NCBI RefSeq assembly: GCF_012927405.1
Contig: NZ_JABBGM010000001.1
Coordinates: 192,001 to 256,000 of the forward strand
Source of the DNA: Novosphingobium olei
GTDB lineage: Bacteria > Pseudomonadota > Alphaproteobacteria > Sphingomonadales > Sphingomonadaceae
Length of the DNA: 64,000 nt
Direction: 5' to 3'
A program made the translations under genes and the position numbers. Positions within the stretch are counted from its first letter, which is position 1. Each line of letters opens with the position of its first letter. Positions 1 to 7,981 of the stretch are shown one piece after another. A model generated the notes under the pieces. That model was given only the letters and a program-made list of their open reading frames with translations. It ran no database searches and was not told the DNA's origin.

Positions 1-395
1 GCGCCCAGCGCCTGCACCGCCTCGATCGTGCCGCGGTCGACTTCGCGCAGCGCCGCTTCGGCCAGCCGGGCGAAGAACGGCGCCGCCCCCGCAACCAGCG
101 GCACGATCGCGCCGGCAACGCCCAGCGATGTGCCGACCAGCGCCAGCGTCACCGGGATCAGCACGATCAGCAGGATGATGAAGGGCAGCGAGCGCATCAC
201 GTTGACCGCTGCCGACAGCGCGACGTTGAGCCAGCGGCGCTCCCAAGCCTGGCCGGGCCCGGTCAGGAACAGCGCAAGGCCCAGCGGCAGGCCGATCAGC
301 ACGGTGAGGACGAGCGAGACCGAAACCATCACCAGCGTGTCGAGCGTGGCGAGGCCGATGTCGGACCACATGATGTCGGCGAAGAACCCGCTCAT
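1..395 (-). CDS. metI: Methionine-type ABC transporter permease, 3' end missing
   Basis: This is the membrane component of a MetNI-type importer, cut by the left edge, so only the first 131 residues or so are visible. The start is ATG at 395, which overlaps nothing upstream but shares ATGA with the stop of metN. Several hydrophobic segments are visible, and the motif following RSLPFIILL and the stretch around EAALREVDRGTIEAVQALG match the EAA coupling loop of MetI permeases. The protein should sit in the inner membrane and pair with the MetN ATPase. Substrate specificity (D/L-methionine or another small organosulfur compound) cannot be read from sequence. The binding protein MetQ would be expected beyond the left edge. 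Confidence 0.88.
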   Translation of the reverse strand, partial: MSGFFADIMWSDIGLATLDTLVMVSVSLVLTVLIGLPLGLALFLTGPGQAWERRWLNVALSAAVNVMRSLPFIILLIVLIPVTLALVGTSLGVAGAIVPLVAGAAPFFARLAEAALREVDRGTIEAVQALG

Positions 396-1366
396 GCGCC
401 GATCACTCCCGCCTGTGCCAGCGCGGCGCGCGCGGCCGCGATGTTCCCCGCGGAAAGGCCAAGCGTCAGCTGCGCATAGGGCGTATCGCCCAGGTGGCCG
501 ACGCGGCCTTCGAGGATGGCGATCTCGGTGCCGGTTTCGCGCGCGATGCGGCTGATCAGCGGGCCCGCCGCCGCCTCGCCCCGCGCGGTGAAGCGCACGA
601 TCTCTCCGGCAAAGCTGTGGCGATAGGACGGTGCGCCGCCCTCTTCGGCAAGCAGCGAGCGGGTTTCGGCATGGCGCGGATCGAGCACCACGTCGACGGT
701 CGCCCCGCTTTCCACGACCTTGCCCGCATGCAGCACCGCCACCCGGCCGCAGACCTGCCGCACGACGTCCATCTCGTGGGTGATGAGCACGATCGTCAGC
801 CCCAGATCGCGGTTGAGCGCGGCGATCAGCGCCAGCACATCGCGGGTGGTTTCGGGGTCGAGCGCGCTCGTCGCCTCGTCGCAGAGCAGCACGTCGGGGC
901 GCGTCGCCAGCGCCCGCGCGATGCCCACGCGCTGCTTCTGCCCGCCCGAAAGCTGGGCGGGGTACTTGTCGGCATGATCGGTCAGCCCGACCATGCCGAG
1001 CAGTTCCGCCACCCGCGCCGCCACTTCGCGCGCAGGCGTGCCGGCGATGCGCAGCGGCAGGGCGATGTTCTGCGCGGCGGTGGCCGAAGACAGCAGGCCG
1101 AACCCCTGGAAGATCATCCCCACGCGGCGGCGCAGCGCGCGAAGGTCTGCAGGAGCCAGCGCGGCGACGTCGACGCCGTCGAGCGTGACGCGCCCGGCGC
1201 TCGGCCGTTCGAGCCCGTTGATCATCCGCACCAGGGTGGACTTGCCCGCGCCCGAACGCCCGATGATGCCGAACACCTCGCCCCGGGCGATGGCAAGGTT
1301 CACCCCGTCCAGCGCGGCGCCGCCGGCGCCGGGAAAGCGTTTGTGGACTCCTTCAAGGCGTATCAT
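392..1366 (-). CDS. metN: Methionine import ATP-binding protein MetN
   Basis: This 324-residue protein is the ATPase of the MetNI importer. Walker A is GRSGAGKS at about 36-43, the ABC signature LSGGQ is at 139-143, and Walker B VLLCDEATSALD is at 159-170. After about residue 245 comes the C-terminal NIL domain. In MetN this domain binds intracellular methionine and inhibits transport, and its presence distinguishes MetN from amino-acid transporters such as GlnQ. The gene is coupled to metI by a 4-nt ATGA overlap. It lies downstream of a TauD-type dioxygenase on the same strand, which fits a role in organosulfur scavenging. The 132 bp leader shows no SAM riboswitch I can recognise. Confidence 0.93.
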   Translation of the reverse strand: MIRLEGVHKRFPGAGGAALDGVNLAIARGEVFGIIGRSGAGKSTLVRMINGLERPSAGRVTLDGVDVAALAPADLRALRRRVGMIFQGFGLLSSATAAQNIALPLRIAGTPAREVAARVAELLGMVGLTDHADKYPAQLSGGQKQRVGIARALATRPDVLLCDEATSALDPETTRDVLALIAALNRDLGLTIVLITHEMDVVRQVCGRVAVLHAGKVVESGATVDVVLDPRHAETRSLLAEEGGAPSYRHSFAGEIVRFTARGEAAAGPLISRIARETGTEIAILEGRVGHLGDTPYAQLTLGLSAGNIAAARAALAQAGVIGA

Positions 1367-1498
1367 TCAGGCTCCGACGTCATCGCGTGCGCGATCGCGC
1401 GAATCGCATCGCGCAACGTCTAGCCCGACTTGCCCTGATTTATCTACCGAAACGATAGAGTTTTGGCGAAGCTTGCGACGAACGGGGCGGGTCGGCGG

Positions 1499-2344
1499 TC
1501 AGTGCAGCGGTTCGCCCTCGATCGTGATGCGGTGCATTTCGCGGCGCTGGCCGTGGTAGTCGTTGTGCGCGTAGTGCCAGGTCGCGCGGTTGTCCCACAG
1601 CGCGACCGAGCCCGGCTGCCAGGTGAATGTGCTGTGGTAGGCGGGGTTTTGGCAGTGGGCGAAGACTTCCGCGATCAGCGCGTCGGATTCGGCATCCGAC
1701 AGGCCGAGGATGCGGGTGGTGAAGCCAGGGTTGATGTAGATCGCGCGCTTGCCGCTGAGCGGATGGGTGATGATCGCGGGATGGATGACGTCCTCCAGCA
1801 CGTCGGCGGCCGAGGCGTTGCCGATGCGCCCGGCGCGGGTATCGCTGGCGGCGGCATAGGCGCTGGCCTTGCTGCCGAACACGTGGCGGGCCGAATGCAC
1901 CGCGCGGGCATTGTCCAGCCGCTGGCGCAGCGATCCGGGCAAGCCTTCGTAGGCCGCGTACATCGACGCGAAGCTGGTGGCGCCGCCGCTCTGCGGCAGT
2001 TCGCGCGCGACGAGGATCGAGCCAAGCGCCGGGATGGCGTCGTAGGAATGGTCGGTGTGCCAGCCGCCGCCGATGTTGTCGCGATGGTGCGGTTCCTTGA
2101 TCACCAGCGCGATTTCCGGGTGGGCGGGGTGCGCGGCGAAGAAGCGGTTGGTGTTGATCGGCCCGATCCGGCGGGCAAAGGCGATGTGCTGCTCTTCGCT
2201 GATCTGCTGGTCGCGGAAGAACACCACGCCGTGTTCGGCAAAGACGCAGCGGACCTGCGCCAGCGCCTCGTCATCGATCGCAGCCAGGTCCAGCCCCAGG
2301 ATTTCCGCACCCACGCGCCCGTGCGGGCGAACTTCAATGGCCAT
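1499..2344 (-). CDS. TauD/TfdA-family Fe(II)/2-oxoglutarate dioxygenase
   Basis: This 281-residue protein is a non-haem Fe(II), 2-oxoglutarate-dependent dioxygenase of the TauD/TfdA family. Family members hydroxylate sulfonates such as taurine, alkyl sulfates or aryloxyacetates, which leads to cleavage of the C-S or C-O bond. The iron-binding facial triad is visible as H96-x-D98 in GGWHTDHSY and the distal His near the C terminus in DNRATWHYA. A following Arg in HRITIEG would bind 2-oxoglutarate. The start was placed at the ATG reading MAIEV because GGGGGTAAGG lies just upstream; an in-frame extension of 30 codons lacks a comparable site. Its neighbours (metNI, LLM monooxygenases) suggest sulfonate or sulfate-ester desulfurisation, but the exact substrate is not determinable. 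Confidence 0.9.
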   Translation of the reverse strand: MAIEVRPHGRVGAEILGLDLAAIDDEALAQVRCVFAEHGVVFFRDQQISEEQHIAFARRIGPINTNRFFAAHPAHPEIALVIKEPHHRDNIGGGWHTDHSYDAIPALGSILVARELPQSGGATSFASMYAAYEGLPGSLRQRLDNARAVHSARHVFGSKASAYAAASDTRAGRIGNASAADVLEDVIHPAIITHPLSGKRAIYINPGFTTRILGLSDAESDALIAEVFAHCQNPAYHSTFTWQPGSVALWDNRATWHYAHNDYHGQRREMHRITIEGEPLH

Positions 2345-2388
2345 GTCCTTACCCCCCATCCGATCCCGTCCCGTCCGATCCTGGCCCG

Positions 2389-3090
2389 TCAGAACACCTC
2401 GACATAGGGCCGCAGTTCGACTTCCCATGTCCACGCGCTGCGCGGCTGGGCCAGCACCGCCAGATAAGTCTGTGCAATCGCGTCCGGGTCAAGCGTGCTG
2501 TCGGGCGCGGTGGCCGGATCGGGCCGTTCGGCGCTCCTGACCGCGCCGTCGATCACGAAATGCGCGACATGGACGCCCTTGGGCGCCAGCTCGCGCGCGG
2601 CGCTCTGGGCAAGGCCGCGCAGTCCGAACTTGCCGATGGCGAAGGCGGCCGAATTGGCAAAGCCCTTCACGCTCGCGGTGGCGCCGGTCAGCAGGATCGC
2701 CCCGCGGGCGAGCGGGACCAGCCGCTTGGCGGCCTGCTGCGCGACGAGGAAGCCGCCATAGGCCGAGACTTCCAGCACGCGCCGCACGGTCTCGGGATCG
2801 AGCGCCTCGAGCGGGCCGCGCAACCGTCCGGCGGCGTTGTAGAGCACCACTTCGGGCAGGCCGATCGCGTCCTGCGCATCCTTGAACAGCTGGCTGACCG
2901 CTGCCGGGCTGCTCGCATCCACCTCGAACGTGGCCGCGCCGGTTTCGGCAGCAAGGTCGCGCAGCTTGTCGGGATTGCGCGCGGCGAGCGCGAGGCGGTA
3001 GCCTTGTCCAGCCAGCGCGCGGGCGACCGAGGCGCTGATGCCCGGGCCGCTGCCCACGATCAGGGCGGTCTTGTTGACGATCTCGGCCAT
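2389..3090 (-). CDS. SDR-family oxidoreductase with Phe at the catalytic Tyr position
   Basis: This 233-residue classical-length short-chain dehydrogenase has a Rossmann N terminus with the glycine-rich GSGPGIS motif near residue 13 and a YNAAG motif. At the usual YxxxK active site the sequence reads FAIGKFGL, so the lysine is kept but tyrosine is replaced by phenylalanine. The segment RELAPKGVHVAHFVIDG that follows is typical of one SDR subgroup in which I recall Phe being common. It may bind NAD(P)H without standard Tyr catalysis. The gene lies 44 bp upstream of the TauD-type gene on the same strand and is probably co-transcribed. It may process an aldehyde or ketone released by the monooxygenases, which is inference. 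Confidence 0.85.
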   Translation of the reverse strand: MAEIVNKTALIVGSGPGISASVARALAGQGYRLALAARNPDKLRDLAAETGAATFEVDASSPAAVSQLFKDAQDAIGLPEVVLYNAAGRLRGPLEALDPETVRRVLEVSAYGGFLVAQQAAKRLVPLARGAILLTGATASVKGFANSAAFAIGKFGLRGLAQSAARELAPKGVHVAHFVIDGAVRSAERPDPATAPDSTLDPDAIAQTYLAVLAQPRSAWTWEVELRPYVEVF

Positions 3091-3194
3091 GGCTCGCGCT
3101 CCTCATCCACGCACTTCGGGGAAACTGCGCCCGTGTCTAACAGGCGCCGTGCCGGTGCGGTTATGACGAGTTGCAATGCGCGGTTGGATTATCG

Positions 3195-4571
3195 TCAACC
3201 CGCCGGCTGGTCGCCCGCCGCTTCGCTCTCGACCTCGCGTGCCGCCTTGGCGAAGAACCGGTTTTCCGGGCGCGGCAGGCCGAGATGGTCGCGCAGCGTG
3301 GTGCCTTCGTAGTCCTTGCGGAAGATGCCCCGTCGCTGCAGCTCGGGCACGACTTGCGTGGCAAAGTCGTCGAGCCCGCCCGGCAGCCACGGGAACATCA
3401 CGTTGAACCCGTCCGAGGCGCGCTCGTCGAGCCAGGCTTCCATTTCGTCGGCGATCGTCTTTGCCGTGCCGACGAAGGCGAGCCCGGCATAGCTGCCCGC
3501 GCGCGCCGCGAGCTGGCGGATGGTGAGGTTCTCGCGGCGGGCCAGCGCCACCGTACGGTCGCGCGCGCTCTTGCTGGCGTTGCTTTCGGGGATGTCGGGC
3601 AGAGGGCCGTCGGGATCGAAGCCCGAAACGTCGTAATCGAGCATGATGTTGAGCGAGCGGATGCCGCTGTCGTAGTGGACCAGGCTGTCGAGATGCGCGC
3701 GCTTGGCGCGGGCTTCTTCCACCGTTTCGCCCACCACGACGAAGGCGGCGGGCAGGATCTTGAGGTGGTCGGGATCGCGGCCCACCACCGCCATGCGTCC
3801 CTTGACGTCGGCATAGAAGGCCTTGCCGCCTTCGCGCGTGGCTTCCGATCCGAAGATCACTTCGGCGGTTTCGGCGGCGAGCTGGCGCCCGGCGTCCGAT
3901 GCGCCCGCCTGCACGATCACCGGCCAGCCCTGGACCGGCCGGCCGATGTTGAGCGGGCCGCGCACCGACAGGTGTTCGCCTTCGTGGCCCAGCACGTGCA
4001 GCTTGTCGGGATCGAAGAACAGCCCCTGTTCGACATCGCGGACGAAGGCATCGTCGGCCCAGCTGTCCCACAGGCCGGTGACCACGTCGTAGAATTCGCG
4101 CGCGCGGGCATAGCGCGTGGCGTGGGCAAGATGCTGGTCGCTGCCGAAGTTGAACGAGGTTTCGGGATTGCCGGTGGTGACGATGTTCCACCCGGCGCGC
4201 CCGGCGCTGATGTGGTCGAGCGAGGCGAAGCGCCGGGCGATGTGGTAGGGTTCGTCGTAGGTGGTCGATGCGGTGGCGACGAGGCCGATCCGCTCCGTCA
4301 CCATCGCCAGCGCGGACAGCAGCGTGAACGGTTCGAACGAGGTGACCGTGTGGCTGCGCTTGAGCGCCTCGATCGGCATGTTCAGCACGGCGAGGTGGTC
4401 GGCCATGAAGAAGGCATCGAACTTGGCCGCTTCGAGCGTGCGGGCAAGCCGGGTGATGTGCGCAAGGTTGAAGTTGGCGTCGGGCCACGCCCCCGGGTAG
4501 CGCCACGCGCCGGTGTGGATCGAGACGGGGCGCATGAAGGCGCCGAGATGCAGCTGGCGGGTCTGGCTCAT
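3195..4571 (-). CDS. LLM-class flavin-dependent monooxygenase (NtaA/SnaA/DszA type)
   Basis: This 458-residue protein belongs to the bacterial luciferase-like monooxygenases, in the subgroup of nitrilotriacetate monooxygenase NtaA and dibenzothiophene-sulfone monooxygenase DszA. These use FMNH2 supplied by a separate reductase plus O2. Family hallmarks are the N-terminal RQLHLGAF, HITRLARTLEAAKFDAFFMADH, SLDHISAGRAGWNIVTTGN and the C-terminal EGTTLRDHLGLP. No flavin reductase gene is visible in this island, so FMNH2 would come from elsewhere. It is a paralogue of the LLM gene at 13761-15155. The position between two SDR genes in the leftward convoy suggests oxidative C-S or C-N cleavage of a scavenged organosulfur compound. 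Confidence 0.92.
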   Translation of the reverse strand: MSQTRQLHLGAFMRPVSIHTGAWRYPGAWPDANFNLAHITRLARTLEAAKFDAFFMADHLAVLNMPIEALKRSHTVTSFEPFTLLSALAMVTERIGLVATASTTYDEPYHIARRFASLDHISAGRAGWNIVTTGNPETSFNFGSDQHLAHATRYARAREFYDVVTGLWDSWADDAFVRDVEQGLFFDPDKLHVLGHEGEHLSVRGPLNIGRPVQGWPVIVQAGASDAGRQLAAETAEVIFGSEATREGGKAFYADVKGRMAVVGRDPDHLKILPAAFVVVGETVEEARAKRAHLDSLVHYDSGIRSLNIMLDYDVSGFDPDGPLPDIPESNASKSARDRTVALARRENLTIRQLAARAGSYAGLAFVGTAKTIADEMEAWLDERASDGFNVMFPWLPGGLDDFATQVVPELQRRGIFRKDYEGTTLRDHLGLPRPENRFFAKAAREVESEAAGDQPAG

Positions 4572-4639
4572 GGGCTTTCAGATGTCCCCTGGCGGCGCGG
4601 GTTTAAAGGGGCCGCCCTGTTCTCGGTGGTGGCCTGCGC

Positions 4640-5440
4640 TCAATAATGAATCGTGCGCGCCGTGCCGCCGCCCGCGGCGATGGCATCGCCGGTGATGGCA
4701 TCGCTGCGTGGCGAGGCGAGGAAGGCGACGATCGCGCCGATTTCGTCGGCATCGACGATCCGCCCGATCAGGTTGCCGCCGAACAGCGCGCGTTCGGCCT
4801 CGGCTTCGGACAGGCCATCGGCCGCCGCGCGCGCGGCGACCAGCGCGGCGGTCTTTTCGGTGCGCGTGGCGCCGGGGTGGACCACGGTGACGTTGACGCC
4901 CTGCGGCCCCAGTTCGTCGGCCAGCGCCTTGGTCAGCGCGGCGACGGCCACGTTGCGCGTCGATCCCGGGATCGTGGTGGTGACGCGCGCGGCAAGCCCG
5001 CTGATGTTGATGATCCGGCCCCAGCCGTTGGCCACCAGGTGCGGCGCCGCGGCGCGCGCGGTGCGCAGGTAGCCCACGAGCTTGGTATCGAGTTCGTCGA
5101 GCAGCACCTGCGATTCGACCCCGGCGACGCCCGGAACCTTACCCGGAAGGCCGGGACGCGCGGCGTTGTTGACCAGGATGTCGAGCCCGCCGAGCCGCGC
5201 CACCGCATCGGCGACCAGCGCATCGACCGCCTCGTCGCTGCGCGTATCGGCGATCAGCGCGTGGACTTCGCCGCCGGTTTCGGCGGCCAGCGCCCGCGCC
5301 GCCGCCTCTGCCGCATCGGCATCGCGCCCGGAAATGGCCACGCGCACGCCTTCGTGCAGCAGGGCGCGGGCAATGGCACGGCCGATGCCCTTGCTGCCGC
5401 CGGTGACGAGCGCGCGCTTGCCTTCGAGCTTCAGATCCAT
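4640..5440 (-). CDS. SDR-fold protein lacking the YxxxK catalytic pair
   Basis: This 266-residue protein has a clear SDR Rossmann fold: the cofactor motif GGSKGIG near residues 15-21, NNAARPG, the strand ending INISG with the usual catalytic Ser, and ADELGPQGVNVTVVHPGATRTE near the C-terminal third. Where classical SDRs carry YxxxK this protein reads GSTRN before VAVAALTK, so both Tyr and Lys are missing. That makes standard hydride-transfer chemistry doubtful; it could use other residues or serve a binding role. It sits 68 bp upstream of the LLM gene and 25 bp downstream of a small exported protein, all on the same strand. Confidence 0.87.
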   Translation of the reverse strand: MDLKLEGKRALVTGGSKGIGRAIARALLHEGVRVAISGRDADAAEAAARALAAETGGEVHALIADTRSDEAVDALVADAVARLGGLDILVNNAARPGLPGKVPGVAGVESQVLLDELDTKLVGYLRTARAAAPHLVANGWGRIINISGLAARVTTTIPGSTRNVAVAALTKALADELGPQGVNVTVVHPGATRTEKTAALVAARAAADGLSEAEAERALFGGNLIGRIVDADEIGAIVAFLASPRSDAITGDAIAAGGGTARTIHY

Positions 5441-5465
5441 GGTGCGATAATCCTCTCTCGTCCGC

Positions 5466-5903
5466 TCAGTGCCCTGCGGCGGCGTTCTTTTCGATGTCGA
5501 TCAGGCGGGCCTGCAGCACTTGCCCGGTATCGAGCAGGGTCAGCTTGCGGAAACCGCCGCCGTGCTGGCCATCGCGCAGCGGGTTGATCTCCACCGCCAC
5601 GCGGTCGCCGGGCTTCAGCGACTTGCGGCTCCAGCCGAGCCGGGTGAGGTTGCCCGGGCTGGTCAGTTCCACCGCCCAAACTCCGCCGCCGTTGCCGGGC
5701 GCCGCGACATCGAGCAGCAGCGCGACGTGCGGGTTGACCCAGCGGTATTCCTTCACGCGGCCCTGCAGCGTCACCACCTTGGCCGGATCGAACATGGCAA
5801 AGCTGTGATGGGCCTGCGCCGCGCCGGCAAGGCCAATCGTGGCGGTGGCTGTGGCTGTGGCGGCGGCGAGGGCGAAAGCGGCGGCGCGGATCGTGCGGGT
5901 CAT
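5466..5903 (-). CDS. Small exported DUF6152-type protein
   Basis: This 145-residue protein starts at the ATG reading MTRTIRAAAF. An alanine/threonine-rich signal peptide ends about AGAAQA. The mature protein would begin with HHSFAMFD, the His-His-Ser opening I associate with the DUF6152 family. Family members are periplasmic, of unknown function, and common in sphingomonads and hydrocarbon degraders. The rest is predicted to be mostly beta (VVTLQGRVKEYRWVNPH, then GDRVAVEINPLRDGQ). Only 8 bp separate it from the upstream exported protein at 5912-6769, so the two are probably translated together. The exposed His-His start might bind a metal; that is speculation from the sequence. Confidence 0.8.
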   Translation of the reverse strand: MTRTIRAAAFALAAATATATATIGLAGAAQAHHSFAMFDPAKVVTLQGRVKEYRWVNPHVALLLDVAAPGNGGGVWAVELTSPGNLTRLGWSRKSLKPGDRVAVEINPLRDGQHGGGFRKLTLLDTGQVLQARLIDIEKNAAAGH

Positions 5904-5911
5904 GGCTCGGC

Positions 5912-6769
5912 TCACTTGGTTGGAGGTGGCAGAATGTTGCCGTCCTGCTGGTGGGTCGGAACGTAGGTCCGGTTGCCCCACTTGTCGGTGCCTTCCTCGA
6001 AATCGCCCTGGCGGCACACGCCTTCGACGATTTCGTAGCTGCGCTTGCGGTTGCGGTGGAAGATGCGGCGGGTTTCCCATGGACGGGTCAGGATCTGCGG
6101 CGCCTCGATCACCAGGTCGTGCACCAGCGTATCGGGATCGATCAGGTGGATGCGTTCGTGCACCGCGGCCCCTTCACCCAGCGGAATGCCCACCGCTTCG
6201 CTGATCGCGAGGTAGACCTGGGGCAGGATGCCGCGCGTTTCCACCACCAGCGTATCGCCTTCCCAGTGGCCGACCGACGTGCCGTGGAACGTCGGGTCGG
6301 GATCATCGGGCAGCTTGCGCCCGTCGGTCCAGATCCGGCGCAGGCGGTTGCCGTCGGATTCGCCGAGCAGCGTCACCCGTCCGGGCGAGAACAGGAATTC
6401 GTTGGCGTTGTGGGTGATCAGGATCAAGCTGGGCATGCCGTGCGGCAGGCAATCGAGCAGCAGGCCGCGCGGGCGGCCCTCCTTTTCCTCGCTGGTCCAG
6501 AAATCGACCTGCGCCTGCACCGCGGCCTTCCACGGCACGGGGTTGGTGGTGATCTGCCGGACCTGGTCGGAAATGTCGGGGAGCCACGTCCCGCTCCAGT
6601 CGGGCAGCTTGCCCAGCGCGGCCCAGTCGGCGGCGGTCGGCGCGGGATCGACGACATCGGGCGGCGGAGTCTGCGCGGCGGCGGGCCCGGCAAGGCCGAG
6701 CGTTGCGTGAAGCAGCGCGCCGGCCAGCAAGGCCGTCCGCGCCCGAGTTCCATGCCGTGTGTTCATCAC
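5912..6769 (-). CDS. Exported protein of unknown function, partner of the DUF6152 gene
   Basis: This 285-residue protein has an N-terminal signal peptide (positively charged start, hydrophobic LLAGALLHATLGLAG, cleavage about PAAAQ). I do not recognise a named family. Visible features are LPDWSGTWLPD after the signal, a central LLLDCLPHGMPSLIL segment, a strand-rich middle with GHWEGDTLVVETRGI, and one Cys in the C-terminal half in VCRQGDFEEG. The WxGDTLVV phrase recurs in exported proteins of sphingomonads that sit next to DUF6152 genes, as here (8 bp gap). The pair is probably periplasmic and functions together. Two in-frame Met codons at the start make the exact first residue uncertain. Confidence 0.72.
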   Translation of the reverse strand: MMNTRHGTRARTALLAGALLHATLGLAGPAAAQTPPPDVVDPAPTAADWAALGKLPDWSGTWLPDISDQVRQITTNPVPWKAAVQAQVDFWTSEEKEGRPRGLLLDCLPHGMPSLILITHNANEFLFSPGRVTLLGESDGNRLRRIWTDGRKLPDDPDPTFHGTSVGHWEGDTLVVETRGILPQVYLAISEAVGIPLGEGAAVHERIHLIDPDTLVHDLVIEAPQILTRPWETRRIFHRNRKRSYEIVEGVCRQGDFEEGTDKWGNRTYVPTHQQDGNILPPPTK

Positions 6770-6852
6770 GCAGGACCTACCGGGCGCGGGCGGCGATCGA
6801 AAATCCAGTTATTCTCGATTGGTCTTGATCATTTCTCGCTGGAATGCGCCGA

Positions 6853-7902
6853 TCAGGGGCAGGGGTCGGGAATTTCCCGGTGCACCGCCTCGATCGCGGC
6901 CAGCGCTTCGGGCGGCAGCGTCACGTCGATGCTGGCGATATCGACCCGCAGCTGGTCGAGCGAAGTGGCGCCGATGATGTTCGCGGTCACGAACGGGCGC
7001 GAATTGACGAAAGCCAAAGCGAGCGTCGCGGGATCGAGCCCGAAGGCCTGCGCGATCGCGACATAGCGCGCCGCGGCCGGGACCTGGCCCGCGCTGTCGT
7101 AGCGGACGAACTGGTTGGCCACCGAACGGCGCGAACCGGCCGGGATCACGCCGCCGAGGTACTTGCCGGTCAGGTTGCCGCCCGCTAGCGGCGAATAGGC
7201 GAGCAGGCTGACGTCCTCACGCAGAGAGAATTCCGACAGGCCAATCTCGTACACGCGGTTGAGCAGGCTGTAGGCGTTCTGGATCGAGGCGATGCGCGGT
7301 AGGCCGCCTTCGCGCGACAGGCGCAGGTATTCCGAAACGCCCCAGGGGGTTTCGTTGGAGACGCCCACGTGGCGCACCTTGCCCGCCTTGACCAGGCCGG
7401 CCAGCGCATCGAGCGTCGCTTCGATCGGGGTGGTATCGGGCTTGTCGCTGAGCGCGGTCAGCCCGCGTCCGCCGAATGCCGGCACCGGCCGTTCGGGCCA
7501 GTGCACCTGGTAGAGATCGATGTAGTCGGTCTGCAGCCGCCGCAGGCTGTCATCCACCGCCGCTTCGATGTTGGCGCGGTCGAGCTTGTTGTCGCCGCCG
7601 CGGAACTTGCGCACCGGATCGCGCACCGGGCCGGCCACCTTGGTCGCCAGAACGAAGTCGTCACGCTTGCCGCGCCGAGCGATCCAGCTGCCGATGTATT
7701 CCTCGGTCCTGCCCTGGGTTTCGGCCGAGACCGGCGTCACCGGGTAGCCTTCGGCGGTGTCGATGAAGTTGACCCCCTGGCCCAGCGCGTAATCGAGCTG
7801 TTCGTGCGCTTCGGCTTCGGTGTTCTGCGAACCCCAGGTCATCGTGCCGAGGCAGATGACGCTTACGTCGAGGCCGGTGCGACCCAGCTTGCGATATTCC
7901 AT
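6853..7902 (-). CDS. Aldo/keto reductase, Tas-like
   Basis: This 349-residue NADPH-dependent aldo/keto reductase resembles E. coli Tas. The family tetrad can be followed: Asp in NFIDTAEGYP, the neighbouring Tyr in the same loop, Lys in FVLATKVAG and His in LYQVHWPER. The N-terminal MEYRKLGRTGLDVSVICLGTM is characteristic. A good ribosome-binding site AAGGAT precedes the ATG. It lies downstream of the TonB-dependent receptor, but a strong terminator hairpin ends about a dozen bases before its start codon (see 7915-7957). It would reduce a carbonyl product; the substrate is unknown. Confidence 0.92.
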   Translation of the reverse strand: MEYRKLGRTGLDVSVICLGTMTWGSQNTEAEAHEQLDYALGQGVNFIDTAEGYPVTPVSAETQGRTEEYIGSWIARRGKRDDFVLATKVAGPVRDPVRKFRGGDNKLDRANIEAAVDDSLRRLQTDYIDLYQVHWPERPVPAFGGRGLTALSDKPDTTPIEATLDALAGLVKAGKVRHVGVSNETPWGVSEYLRLSREGGLPRIASIQNAYSLLNRVYEIGLSEFSLREDVSLLAYSPLAGGNLTGKYLGGVIPAGSRRSVANQFVRYDSAGQVPAAARYVAIAQAFGLDPATLALAFVNSRPFVTANIIGATSLDQLRVDIASIDVTLPPEALAAIEAVHREIPDPCP

Positions 7903-7914
7903 GGCTTATCCTTG

Positions 7915-7957
7915 AAAAAGGCCCCCCGGGCAGGACCTTGCCGCCTGCCCGGGGGGC
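7915..7957 (-). terminator. Strong intrinsic terminator between the TonB receptor and aldo/keto reductase genes
   Basis: On the minus strand a perfect 14-bp stem GCCCCCCGGGCAGG / CCTGCCCGGGGGGC with a 9-nt loop is followed by C then five T. It lies 24 bp past the stop of the receptor gene. The T-tract ends 12 nt before the aldo/keto reductase ATG, so there is no room for a separate promoter between them. Confidence 0.9.
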
Positions 7958-7981
7958 TGTAAACCCGCGATTGCGTGGCCT

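Noticed and set aside
1367..1498. SAM riboswitch upstream of metN
   Set aside because: Only a short TCTAC/GATAGA-type hairpin is visible; no SAM-binding core that I can recognise.
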